Shown in pieces: positions 26,036 to 33,334 of a stretch of 64,000 nucleotides of DNA. How positions within the stretch are numbered: position 1 is the first letter of the stretch; each line of letters begins with the position of its first letter. Source of the stretch: Streptomyces omiyaensis. Its GTDB lineage: Bacteria; Actinomycetota; Actinomycetes; Streptomycetales; Streptomycetaceae. The position numbers were made by a program, and so were the translations under genes. The notes under the pieces are model-generated. The model saw nothing but the letters and a program-made list of their open reading frames with translations. It ran no database searches and was not told the origin of the DNA. The stretch covers positions 234,437 to 298,436 of the forward strand of contig NZ_BMVV01000010.1 in the NCBI RefSeq assembly GCF_014650895.1, given 5' to 3'.

Positions 26036-26379
26036 GCGGCCACCGCCACACCGACGGACGCCGTGGCCTGGGACACGCACTCGATGAGGCGAGCGACGTG
26101 GGCCGCGTGCCGCTGCTTGGCCTTCTCGCTGACCTCGATCAGAGCGATCGAGCGGACGGTGTGCTCGTTGAGGCCGGAGCCCGCGCAGTACTCACAGAAG
26201 ATCATCCCCGGATTGGCCTCTTCGTCCGCCCAGCCGGAGCCCTCGCAGACCGAGCAGTCGGCCCAGGGGTTCGACGTGAGGAAGTGCAGGCACTCAGCGG
26301 GATCGGGGCACCGGTCCTCCATGCACGCGGGGCAGTTCGGACCCGACAACGACCGGCGGTAGACCACAGCAGCAGGCAT
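26032..26379 (-). CDS. Small zinc-ribbon protein with DnaJ-type CxxCxGxG repeats
   Basis: A 115-residue protein. It has CPAC in the N-terminal third, then CSVCEGSG (CxxCxGxG) and, 13 residues later, CEYCAGSG, the second half of a DnaJ-like zinc-binding unit. The rest is helical. First gene of the zinc-rep-xis-int operon; ATG 26379 has GAAGGGAAG upstream and divides the AT-rich promoter region with the divergent GntR gene. Function unknown; such proteins recur beside rep in AICEs. Confidence 0.75.
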   Translation of the reverse strand: MPAAVVYRRSLSGPNCPACMEDRCPDPAECLHFLTSNPWADCSVCEGSGWADEEANPGMIFCEYCAGSGLNEHTVRSIALIEVSEKAKQRHAAHVARLIECVSQATASVGVAVAA

Positions 26380-26467
26380 GATGAGACTTCCCTTCGAGGG
26401 ACGGGAGCGGCGCATCTGCTTGGCGGTAGGGCGCCGCTCCCGACTGGGGTTCTCTAGCTTCTCTTGT

Positions 26468-26539
26468 GTTACCTAGATTAGTAGGAAGTTCGAAGAGCGC
26501 AAGCCTCTGGGGCAGACTTCTTTAGATAACTTAGGTAAC
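26468..26539. promoter_or_regulatory. Divergent promoter region with TTACCTA/TAGGTAA operators
   Basis: GTTACCTA (26468-26475) and TAGGTAAC (26532-26539) are perfect inverted copies flanking an AT-rich 56-bp stretch between the rep operon and the GntR gene. The arrangement matches a KorSA-type repressor that controls both directions of an AICE control region. Confidence 0.6.
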
Positions 26540-26547
26540 TTGAGATC

Positions 26548-26904
26548 GTGACCGTGAGCCCGGACGACCCCCGCAGCGCCTACGCGCAGGTAGCCGACGA
26601 CCTCCGCAACCAGATCGCGCGCGGAGGACTGAAGGCCGGCCAGCGACTGGAGGGCAATGCCAAGCTGGCCGAGCGGTACGGCGTGGCAGCCATGACAGTC
26701 CGGCACGCGCTGAACGTTCTTCGAGACGAAGGCTTGATCGTGAGCCAGCAGGGTCGGGGAACGTTCGTCGCCAGCGATCCGCCATCCGTCGAGGCCGAGC
26801 AGGGCTCAACCATGGCCAACGAACTTGCAGAGATCAAGGCCGCCCTGGACCTCATCAACTCGCGGCTCGACCGTCTTGAAGGCCGCGTTGGCGATCTGCC
26901 GTGA
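26548..26904 (+). CDS. Short GntR-family regulator (KorSA-like)
   Basis: A 118-residue protein: GntR winged helix (YAQVADDLRNQIARG through GVAAMTVRHALNVLRDEG and QQGRGTFVA, residues 11-74), then a short coiled-coil tail (LAEIKAALDLINSRLDRLEG, about 92-111) for dimerisation and no effector domain. GTG 26548 follows only 8 bases after the nearest operator and has no ribosome-binding site. It probably represses the divergent zinc-rep-xis-int operon. The next 129 bp up to 27033 contain no gene I can support. Confidence 0.83.
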   Translation: MTVSPDDPRSAYAQVADDLRNQIARGGLKAGQRLEGNAKLAERYGVAAMTVRHALNVLRDEGLIVSQQGRGTFVASDPPSVEAEQGSTMANELAEIKAALDLINSRLDRLEGRVGDLP

Positions 26905-27033
26905 CGGTGGCAGACAGGCGATCGACTCGCTGAACAGCCTCCGCCAGCTTTCTCCGGATCTCGTGCAGTTCGGCTAATAACCGCGCCCTGTCTGCAACCT
27001 TCACGGCAGTACTCCCCCTGGTAGATGTCGCGA

Positions 27034-28251
27034 TCAGCCCAGCTTCATGTGTCCCGCCAGTCGCCGGACCTCTTCGGCGCGTTCGTGCTTGTCCGTGGAC
27101 CGGAGGTCATCGACGAGGTTGCGAGCGATCGGCCGATTGCGGACGTGCTGCGGGGCGATGGAATCCGCCCGAAGGATCGCGTCAGCCGCCGGCGCAGCCT
27201 TTCCGTTCATCATGTGCCCCGCTGCCGTGCACACCCAGAAGTGGGACTGTCGCTCGCCGGACGCGATACCCATCACGTCCACAAGCTCCGCTCGCGAGGA
27301 CACGTCTCGCGGGTGCCCCAGTTCGAGGCTCACCTCAACGGCGTGGATTTCGGTGTTCACGGCGTTGAACTGCGTCTGGAATACGTTGCCGCCCAGGGGA
27401 AGCCCACCTGCCACGTCGCGAGCTTCGGCAAGATGCGACTCCGCTTCCGCCCGGTCCCAGAGGCGCGACCACGCCACGGCGGCACGCAAGTGCATGGCCC
27501 CCCAGAGAGAACGCACCGATGCGTCACCCTCCGCCATATGCGGTTCGAGGTCGTCCAGGGCGCGGCGCGCCATGTCTTTCGCCGCGGCGAGTTCCCCCTC
27601 ATGAAGCCAGACCCCACACAGGTCCCAGCGGGCCGCCGCCTGAAGAACCGGAGACTCGGCACGCTCGGCGGCCACCAACTCCCGCTGCACAGCGCTCCAC
27701 CCGAGATCATGGTGACCGAGCAGGTTGGAAGACACCCGAGCCATGTGGCTCGACCGAAGCATCAGGGCTTCTGCCTTCAACACATCCTCGCCCTGCGCCA
27801 CGTCGCAGAGGACGATCAATTCGCGGAGGATCGCCGGCAGGACGTCGCCAAGCGCAGTGAACCGGGCATCCTGCCTGAGCCGTTCAGCGGCTTCGACCCT
27901 CGCAGTCAAGTTCGCCAGGGTGGGCATCTCGGTCATGGTGATGAGGGCGGCACCACCAGGCATCGTGGCCTGCTGGAGAGCGAGACGAAGCCCCGGAATG
28001 GCAGCGTGCCCCGAGTCCAGATCCGACGTCTCGTGCCGGTAGGGCTGCCCCGTCAGCTCGATGACCTCAACGCCCAGGACCTCAGCGAGCTGCCCGAGCA
28101 CGCTCATCCGGTCGAGCGGAAGCCGTCCGGTTTCGATCTTCGAGACCCAGCTCACGGAGCGATTGACCGCAGCAGCCAACCGAGCTTGATCCCAACCGGC
28201 TCGACGCCTCGCCCTCGCTACACGCTGCCCCGTACTCAACTCCGCCCCCAT
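27034..28251 (-). CDS. XRE-family regulator with TPR-like C-terminus
   Basis: A 405-residue protein with an N-terminal helix-turn-helix (RVARARRRAGWDQARLAAAVN, SVSWVSKIETGR, residues about 8-42) and a long helical region with tetratricopeptide-like repeats (RWDLCGVWLHEGELAAAKDM, AWSRLWDRAEAESHLAEARD). This architecture is common in actinomycete regulators. ATG 28251 is chosen because AAGGGAGG is 6-7 bases upstream. It faces the GntR gene. Targets unknown; the inverted repeat at 28302-28320 may be its own operator. Confidence 0.8.
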   Translation of the reverse strand: MGAELSTGQRVARARRRAGWDQARLAAAVNRSVSWVSKIETGRLPLDRMSVLGQLAEVLGVEVIELTGQPYRHETSDLDSGHAAIPGLRLALQQATMPGGAALITMTEMPTLANLTARVEAAERLRQDARFTALGDVLPAILRELIVLCDVAQGEDVLKAEALMLRSSHMARVSSNLLGHHDLGWSAVQRELVAAERAESPVLQAAARWDLCGVWLHEGELAAAKDMARRALDDLEPHMAEGDASVRSLWGAMHLRAAVAWSRLWDRAEAESHLAEARDVAGGLPLGGNVFQTQFNAVNTEIHAVEVSLELGHPRDVSSRAELVDVMGIASGERQSHFWVCTAAGHMMNGKAAPAADAILRADSIAPQHVRNRPIARNLVDDLRSTDKHERAEEVRRLAGHMKLG

Positions 28252-28301
28252 GATGGGCCTCCCTTCCATACTCCGAAGGTACCCACCACCGGGAAGCACG
28301 A

Positions 28302-28320
28302 CTGTCAGGAAAAGTGACAG
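28302..28320. promoter_or_regulatory. Perfect inverted repeat upstream of the XRE gene
   Basis: CTGTCA-7-TGACAG lies about 50 bp upstream of the XRE start in its promoter region, consistent with an autoregulatory operator. Confidence 0.45.
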
Positions 28321-28632
28321 CGGCCGATCGAACCACCATGCAGCCAAGCCGAGTTACAGATTTCTCTACCTCATCAAGCACCCGGCTGCGCTCCGCTCCG
28401 CCGGGCGGGCTTCCCGGCTCCGCTCGGGGCGCCGCTCCTGCCTTCGGCCCGCTCCGCCCCCGCTGCGCCGACGCCCGCCCCTGCAAGACGGGATAGGCCC
28501 AAGAGCATGAGTCCGAGCCCCAACGGCCGCCGGTTCCCCAAGCTCACCGACATGCCTCCGGCGGGGGCGCTCAGGCTCCGGGATGGGAGGGGCCCGCGAG
28601 CGGGTGCCGGCCGGTGGGGTGTAGCGGTGGGG

Positions 28633-28784
28633 AACTCCCATCCCGCCTGCCGTCGACCCAGGCAGAGCCGAGCAGACACGGCACCGGGCGTCCAGGTCGT
28701 TCGTACAGTGGCGCGCTCCACCTGGACGCCCGGCACCGCGCCTGCTCCACGGTGTGTGGGTCGACGGCAGACGGGATGGGAGTT
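28633..28784. other. 152-bp structured inverted repeat (origin or transfer-site candidate)
   Basis: Outer arms of 28 bp (28633-28660 and 28757-28784) match at 27 of 28 positions. A second stem pairs GAGCAG (28670-28675) with CTGCTC (28742-28747), and a third of 13 bp pairs CGGGCGTCCAGGT (28685-28697) with its complement at 28720-28732 around a 22-base loop. The whole could extrude as one long hairpin with internal bulges. It lies in a 580-bp gene-free region and suits a single-strand origin or clt/oriT for the rolling-circle inner element. Confidence 0.75.
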
Positions 28785-28832
28785 GGGGTGAGTGGTGGGC
28801 ATGGGGTTGAACGCCTACGCACTCGCGCCCCC

Positions 28833-29285
28833 CTACAGTCTTTGACGAAGTTCGGCGAGAGCAGTTTTGGCATGCTGATGAGCATCAGTTGCAGACGTCG
28901 CCTGCCGCGCAACGATTGTGGCCACTCGTTCTGGGCTGTCCCCGCTACGAGTCACGGCATCAAGCATGGCCTGCCCCTTCAAAATCACCATGCGCAGATA
29001 GGCATCGAGGAGGCTGTCGGACACAAGATGGCTTAGCTCATCGATTCGGGCCACGGCCTCCCGCACACCTGTCCGCTCAAACCACTCAGCGTCCCTGTAC
29101 ATGATCGGGGCGCTGTCAGTGACGTCCAGGACCTTCCCCAAGAGTCCAACGAGCTCCTCAGGGGGACCAAAGCGTCGACGCCGGTTCTGGCGATGAACAG
29201 TCCAGGCCGCCCACATGCCGGCTGGTCCACCAATCGCACCGATAGAGCCACCCACCGCAGCAACCCAATCCGCTGCATCGGACAT
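28833..29285 (-). CDS. Hypothetical membrane-anchored protein
   Basis: A 150-residue protein with one N-terminal hydrophobic segment (AAVGGSIGAIGGPAGMWAAW, about 9-28), then a basic stop-transfer stretch (HRQNRRRRF) and a helical cytoplasmic domain. I do not recognise a family. It may be cargo of the inner element. The lower-GC third positions and lack of a homologous family make it uncertain, but the membrane topology is coherent. Confidence 0.6.
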   Translation of the reverse strand: MSDAADWVAAVGGSIGAIGGPAGMWAAWTVHRQNRRRRFGPPEELVGLLGKVLDVTDSAPIMYRDAEWFERTGVREAVARIDELSHLVSDSLLDAYLRMVILKGQAMLDAVTRSGDSPERVATIVARQATSATDAHQHAKTALAELRQRL

Positions 29286-29378
29286 TCAGCACCCCTCCCC
29301 ATCCGTGCCCCTGCCGTGCCCGCTCAGCCGGGAACTCACGGGGAAGCACGGTCTCAACGGCGACTCTCACGCGAAACA

Positions 29379-29407
29379 CCCCCTGACCAGAACTCCTGAT
29401 CAGGGGG
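29379..29407. terminator. Hairpin beside the tRNA-Ser fragment
   Basis: CCCCCTGA (29379-29386) pairs with TCAGGGGG (29400-29407) around a 13-base loop. It is just past the tRNA 3' end on the minus strand and would separate it from the gene at 28833-29285. Confidence 0.45.
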
Positions 29408-29417
29408 CGTCACCTTG

Positions 29418-29475
29418 CGGTGGGTGTGGGATTTGAACCCACGGTGACTCGCGCCACGACGGTTTTCAAGACCGC
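29418..29475 (-). tRNA. 3' half of a tRNA-Ser(UGA), attachment-site remnant
   Basis: On the minus strand the sequence reads the anticodon arm GCGGT-CTTGAAA-ACCGT (anticodon TGA, bases 29468-29466), a serine-type variable arm, T arm GTGGG-TTCAAAT-CCCAC, the acceptor 3' strand ACCCACC and a discriminator G. The required 5' acceptor strand GGTGGGT and a D arm are absent upstream, so this is not a complete tRNA. It fits the part carried by elements that integrate at the anticodon loop and rebuild the tRNA 3' end. Confidence 0.75.
29459..29473. repeat. 15-bp att core, right copy, inner element
   Basis: Identical to 23169-29183's counterpart at 23169-23183; here it is the anticodon stem-loop of the tRNA-Ser fragment. 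The core GGTTTTCAAGACC is itself nearly palindromic, as anticodon arms are. Confidence 0.6.
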
Positions 29476-29497
29476 CCGGCGGACAGCACTCGTACGC

Positions 29498-29563
29498 CGT
29501 CTGACCTGCGTCTCCCTCGTAGACTAGCCATCGACGGGCGATTCTGGCCCATGCATGGCCCAT
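29498..29563. promoter_or_regulatory. Arm-like repeats right of the tRNA fragment
   Basis: CGTCTGACCTGCG at 29498-29510 is an exact inverted copy of 23215-23227 at the end of int1, each 24-31 bp from a core. TGGCCCAT occurs twice at 29545-29552 and 29556-29563. Both kinds of repeat are typical of integrase arm sites, suggesting that the insertion target was itself an att region. Confidence 0.4.
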
Positions 29564-29611
29564 AGGCGCCCGCATCCTGGCCGGGAAGAGATCCGCCAGG
29601 CGCCTCGCCGC

Positions 29612-29749
29612 CTACCCTCGCACTGCCGTGACGAGGGCCGCGACCGCCCCCAACAGGCCGGCACCTGCCGTCACGCAAGCAAGCCAGAGGCTAGCTCTCC
29701 GGTGTCTCTCTTCACTACGCTCCGGCGGGAGAGGGCTGCCGGTCTGCAT
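29612..29749 (-). CDS. Possible 45-residue membrane protein
   Basis: A short frame with a single hydrophobic segment at its C-terminus (LWLACVTAGAGLLGAVAALV) after a basic, charged N-terminus (PERSEERHRRA). ATG 29749 has AGGAG 6 bases upstream, which is why I prefer it to the longer frame from 29800. Function unknown; it may be a small element-encoded membrane protein. Confidence 0.5.
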   Translation of the reverse strand: MQTGSPLPPERSEERHRRASLWLACVTAGAGLLGAVAALVTAVRG

Positions 29750-30012
29750 GTGTCGCTCCTCTTCTTTCAGGCCCTGAGGCCGTTGCCCAGGCTTGAACAC
29801 GCAGCTCCGCCCTAGTCGTCGAAGGCTTGAGGGCGGGGCTGCTCCATCTGCCCTGAGTCAAGCTGTCCGCCTCGCAGAGTGAGAACTTGCTGGCAGAACT
29901 CGGCAACTTCCGGACGCCGGCACGGGCGTTGACCTAGCCTTCCGCCATACCTCCGGACGCTCCCAGCCAGCTCCGGACGCATCCGGACGGTTACGGACAT
30001 GGAGGGACTCAC

Positions 30013-31161
30013 TTGCAAGCTGGCTTGGACAGGCGGCTCCAAGAGCTTCGCCTGCGGGCGGGAAGCCCGACCTATCGAGAGATTGAACGCTTACTGGAAC
30101 GGCAGGGCCGGCAGGAGCGGATAGCCCGTTCAACAATCCAGGAAAAATTCACCGGAAAAAGCACACTAAAGCTTGGCGAAGTCCTGCGGCTGGTCGAGGC
30201 ACTCGCCGAGCATGCGCGATTTATTGGAGCTCCCCTCCCTCCCCAGGAAACAGATCAAGAGGCATGGCGCCAATGGGTGGTTTCCGCTCAAGCGAGCCAC
30301 TCCACACCCGAAGAGACGAAGGCCGCAGCTCCCGCGAACATCGACCTCGAATGGCCCCTAGATCCGCTCTATCAAGCCGGAATGCTGGACGTCGTTGAGA
30401 TCGTACTCGAATCGCGAGGCCAACCCACTGCTAACTGGCTTCCACGCGTAGCTCGAGAAATGATGCGCGCCGAAATGTCATGCATGTCGTTCATGAGAAC
30501 CGCCGCCATGGAACCGCCGCTAGAAACGGTAAAGACGGCAGCAGCCCTACATCAAGAGTTTCCAAATTTTGCCGAACCAGATACGGACGACCCCTGGGCA
30601 CTGAGGAGTGCGCCGGGAAACTCTGAAACCGTACTTACGCTACTGCGGTTCACGGCGCGGAAGCATGGCAGCACCGCCGCTCCTACAGTGGTAGCGGGCC
30701 TCCGCAGGGCTGGCATAGGTGAGTATGTCGAGCATCTTTTGATTTGCATTGGCCAGTGGCATTTGGCGCCAAACATAGAGAAAGCCGTCTCACATCTGCG
30801 CGCAGCAGAGATGAATCGCGACGCCAATAATCTACTCGCCTTGACAGGATCTCAGCGCATACTTGACCGCACGTTCGAGATCGCAGAACACTTCAACAAA
30901 ACTAATGCCATTAGCGATAGGGACACCATACTTCGCGCGATGGCTACCGATCCATTGCGAATGCTTGCCGCCTTCGAAGGATCCAAGGATTGGCCCGATG
31001 CAGAGAAGATCATCGACACTCTGATACTTTTGATTCACCCTTCCAATAATGCGGACTTCTGCGAGGCATTCCAAGAGAACGAGGATTTTAAACATTTGGC
31101 AGTCCGCTTGGGAGGGTGGTCCGGAGGAACGGGAAGCTATCCGGATGAGCCACCCTTCTAG
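30013..31161 (+). CDS. Unknown cargo protein, lower GC, HTH-like N-terminus
   Basis: A 382-residue protein. Residues 1-90 (YREIERLLERQGRQERIARS, then TIQEKFTGKSTLKLGEVLRL) resemble the helix-turn-helix-like domain that opens many actinomycete signalling and defence proteins. The remaining 290 residues are mostly helical repeats (ARKHGSTAAPTVVAGLRRAG, SHLRAAEMNRDANNLLALTG) of TPR or armadillo-like appearance with no enzyme motif I recognise. TTG 30013 follows GGAGGG by 6 bases. GC and third-position GC are clearly lower than neighbours, indicating recent acquisition. Confidence 0.7.
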   Translation: MQAGLDRRLQELRLRAGSPTYREIERLLERQGRQERIARSTIQEKFTGKSTLKLGEVLRLVEALAEHARFIGAPLPPQETDQEAWRQWVVSAQASHSTPEETKAAAPANIDLEWPLDPLYQAGMLDVVEIVLESRGQPTANWLPRVAREMMRAEMSCMSFMRTAAMEPPLETVKTAAALHQEFPNFAEPDTDDPWALRSAPGNSETVLTLLRFTARKHGSTAAPTVVAGLRRAGIGEYVEHLLICIGQWHLAPNIEKAVSHLRAAEMNRDANNLLALTGSQRILDRTFEIAEHFNKTNAISDRDTILRAMATDPLRMLAAFEGSKDWPDAEKIIDTLILLIHPSNNADFCEAFQENEDFKHLAVRLGGWSGGTGSYPDEPPF

Positions 31162-31307
31162 CTGAAAGGCGTCTCGGGCCGTCACACCGGTTTCCTGAGT
31201 GCTAAGACGGTACTGTCGAAAGCAAGAGCGGCTAGGCAGAGCCACCTCTGCCCAACCCCCATTAGGCTAGGGACAATCAATCGACGATCCTGGAGTGTGT
31301 ACCGAGG

Positions 31308-32084
31308 ATGGGACCCAAGACGCAGAGGGTCTACGAGACGATCCGTTCGTGGATCGAGTCCGGACGCTACGGCCCTGGTGACAAGCTGCCGTCCGAGCGA
31401 GCGCTGAGCGCCGAGCTGGAGATCGGCCGTACCGCGCTGCGTCAGGTGCTCGCCCGTCTGACGAACGAGCACTTCATCAAGGCTCACGACCGCAGCTCCT
31501 ACCGCGTGCTCGGCGGCGAGAGTGTCCCGACGCCGGGGGAGATGGAGCCGTGGAAGATCCACGGCTCGCGCCACGTCTACGAGAACCGGTGGGTGAACCT
31601 GGACCTGGTCGACGTCGAGCCCCCCGGAGTCGAACGCTTCGAGCACCACGTCGTCCGGCTCTTCCGCGTGGCAGTCACCGCCGTGATCGATGACCAGGAC
31701 CGCGTGCTCATGCTGTGGCGGTACCGCTTCGTACCGGAGCAGTGGGGTTGGGAACTGCCTGGCGGAATCGTGGACGCGGGCGAGGACGCGGCCACCACGG
31801 CGGCCCGCGAGACCGAGGAGGAGACGGGGTGGCGCCCCAGCCCCGTCGAGCACGTGGTGAGCTACCAGCCGATGATCGGGATGGTGGACTCGCCGCATGA
31901 GATCTTCGTGGCCCGCGGCGCCGAGAAGGTCGGCGAGCCGACCGACGCCGAGGAGGCCGGGGAGATCGCCTGGATCCCCCTCGACGACATCCCGCGCCTG
32001 ATGTCCGAGGGCAAGCTCATGGGCTCTGGCACCCTCGTCGCCCTGCTCCACATCCTCGCGTCCCGGTCTAGAGGCGCCCGGTAA
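31308..32084 (+). CDS. GntR-Nudix fusion protein
   Basis: A 258-residue fusion. Residues 1-70 are a GntR winged helix (GDKLPSERALSAELEIGRTA). Residues 88-245 are an ADP-ribose-pyrophosphatase-like Nudix domain with a full Nudix box from G153 to W175 (GIVDAGE, then RETEEETGW). Regulators and Nudix proteins both occur in AICE control regions; here they are one polypeptide, so the Nudix domain may sense or hydrolyse a nucleotide ligand that controls DNA binding. It is convergent with the XRE gene, overlapping by 17 bp. Confidence 0.85.
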   Translation: MGPKTQRVYETIRSWIESGRYGPGDKLPSERALSAELEIGRTALRQVLARLTNEHFIKAHDRSSYRVLGGESVPTPGEMEPWKIHGSRHVYENRWVNLDLVDVEPPGVERFEHHVVRLFRVAVTAVIDDQDRVLMLWRYRFVPEQWGWELPGGIVDAGEDAATTAARETEEETGWRPSPVEHVVSYQPMIGMVDSPHEIFVARGAEKVGEPTDAEEAGEIAWIPLDDIPRLMSEGKLMGSGTLVALLHILASRSRGAR

Positions 32085-33204
32085 GAAGCTCCACGCGCCG
32101 GCGGTACCGCACGGACCCCGTGCGGTTCGCCAGCAACCGGGCCTTCTGAAGATGCTTCCGCGCTTCGTCTAGCTCGCCGCGGGCGAGGTGTGCCTGGGTG
32201 AGGTCGCAGTGGATCCCGGAGTTCGCGCGGACGAAGGTCTCATCGGCACTGCGGAGCGACGCGTACAGCTCCTCCATCGCTGAGGCGTCACCGAGCTTGG
32301 CCAGGACGTTCCCACGCCACCTCGACAGGTGCCCGGTGTTGAGGAAGATGCTCAGCATGTCGGCGTCCCGGACCTCGCCGTCGTCCGGGAGAAGCGCGGT
32401 TGCCCGCTCCAGGGCGGCCCTCGCGGCCGATTCCATCTCCGGGCCGCCGACAGCGACACACAGCTCCGCCTCTGCCGCCGCAAGCCACGCCCTGAGTCGA
32501 GGTGACTGGCGTTCGGGGTGGGTGCGCTGGGCGTCTCGTACAAGCTCGACCGCCAGCTGAGGCCGACCGGCGTCCGCGAGTACGTACGCCTGTTCCCCCA
32601 TGGCGTGCGCGAGGTACAGCGGGGACTCGGCGTCCTGGGCCGCCTTCTTGGCGAGCTCGTACCGTCGCCATGCCCGATCCACGGCGCCGGCGTCCAACGC
32701 CTGCCAGGCGGCGAGGGTCGATGCTCCAGCGAGGGCCGTCGCGATGGGTCGCCGCGCCCCTGGCAGCACCGCGAACGTCAACGCCTCCTCCATCGCCGCC
32801 AGATGGCCGTTCATCTGGTCGACCAGGCCGGTCGCACCCATCTGGCGGTCCATGGTCCGGAGTAGCTCGGTCTGCGCCAGGAACGACGGGACCATTGCCT
32901 GACTCAGACTGCCGGCCGCATCGATCCGGCTGAGTAGGTCCGCGTAGCCGTCCGCCTGCGGTTCGGGTGTCTCGTCCTCGCCCCGCAGCTCCGCGTCCGT
33001 GGCGCCCAGGAGTGGCCGCAGGATCGCCGCGTAGCGATCCGAGATGGTGCGTCGCCCGTTCTCCCACTCAGACACGTAGGTCTTGAGGCTGGCCGCCGAG
33101 GCGATATCGATCAGCCGTTGCTCCGCGAACCGTCGCATCTCGTGAATCAGCCGGTCCTGCGACCACCCTCGCGCGGTCCGGATCGCCTTTAACCCCTTAG
33201 CCAC
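32068..33204 (-). CDS. XRE-family regulator with TPR-like C-terminus (outer element)
   Basis: A 378-residue protein: N-terminal helix-turn-helix (AIRTARGWSQDRLIHEMRR, LKTYVSEWENGRR, residues about 6-52) and TPR-like helices (AHAMGEQAYVLADAGRPQLA, HCDLTQAHLARGELDEARKH). GTG 33204 has GGAGG four bases upstream and starts exactly at the HTH; upstream codons are not needed. Faces away from the transfer operon and probably controls it through the repeats at 33236-33379. Confidence 0.82.
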   Translation of the reverse strand: MAKGLKAIRTARGWSQDRLIHEMRRFAEQRLIDIASAASLKTYVSEWENGRRTISDRYAAILRPLLGATDAELRGEDETPEPQADGYADLLSRIDAAGSLSQAMVPSFLAQTELLRTMDRQMGATGLVDQMNGHLAAMEEALTFAVLPGARRPIATALAGASTLAAWQALDAGAVDRAWRRYELAKKAAQDAESPLYLAHAMGEQAYVLADAGRPQLAVELVRDAQRTHPERQSPRLRAWLAAAEAELCVAVGGPEMESAARAALERATALLPDDGEVRDADMLSIFLNTGHLSRWRGNVLAKLGDASAMEELYASLRSADETFVRANSGIHCDLTQAHLARGELDEARKHLQKARLLANRTGSVRYRRRVELLTGRL

Positions 33205-33235
33205 GCCGCCTCCGTAAAGCCGCAGGTGAGAGCTG

Positions 33236-33256
33236 GTTAACAGCTTTGAGGTTAAC
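33236..33256. promoter_or_regulatory. GTTAAC repeat pair upstream of the XRE gene
   Basis: GTTAAC at 33236-33241 and 33251-33256 lie 32-52 bp upstream of the XRE start. A related GGGGTTAA lies inside its first codons on the minus strand. Candidate autoregulatory site. Confidence 0.4.
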
Positions 33257-33334
33257 CCCAGTTGGCTACCGAGGCACCCCACTTGAGCCGTTCTCTGGAG
33301 GAGCACACCGACACGCAATCCGAACCAGGGGTTG

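Larger units (their letters stand above)
23169..29473. mobile_element. Inner integrative element (int-xis-rep), nested in the AICE
   Basis: About 6.3 kb between 15-bp cores. Circularising it would place int1's 3' flank, the core and the 3' half of tRNA-Ser(UGA) side by side, the attP layout expected for an element that integrates into that tRNA. It carries integrase, excisionase, a RepSA-like initiator, a zinc protein, GntR and XRE regulators, a long inverted-repeat structure and a small membrane protein, but no translocase. The core is short, so exact boundaries are inferred. Confidence 0.6.

Noticed and set aside
28374..28802. Two similar small proteins on opposite strands
   Set aside because: Their similarity arises from the large inverted repeat; neither has a convincing start or codon pattern.
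29418..29475. Selenocysteine tRNA
   Set aside because: The anticodon on the minus strand is TGA (Ser), not TCA, and the arm lengths do not fit tRNA-Sec.
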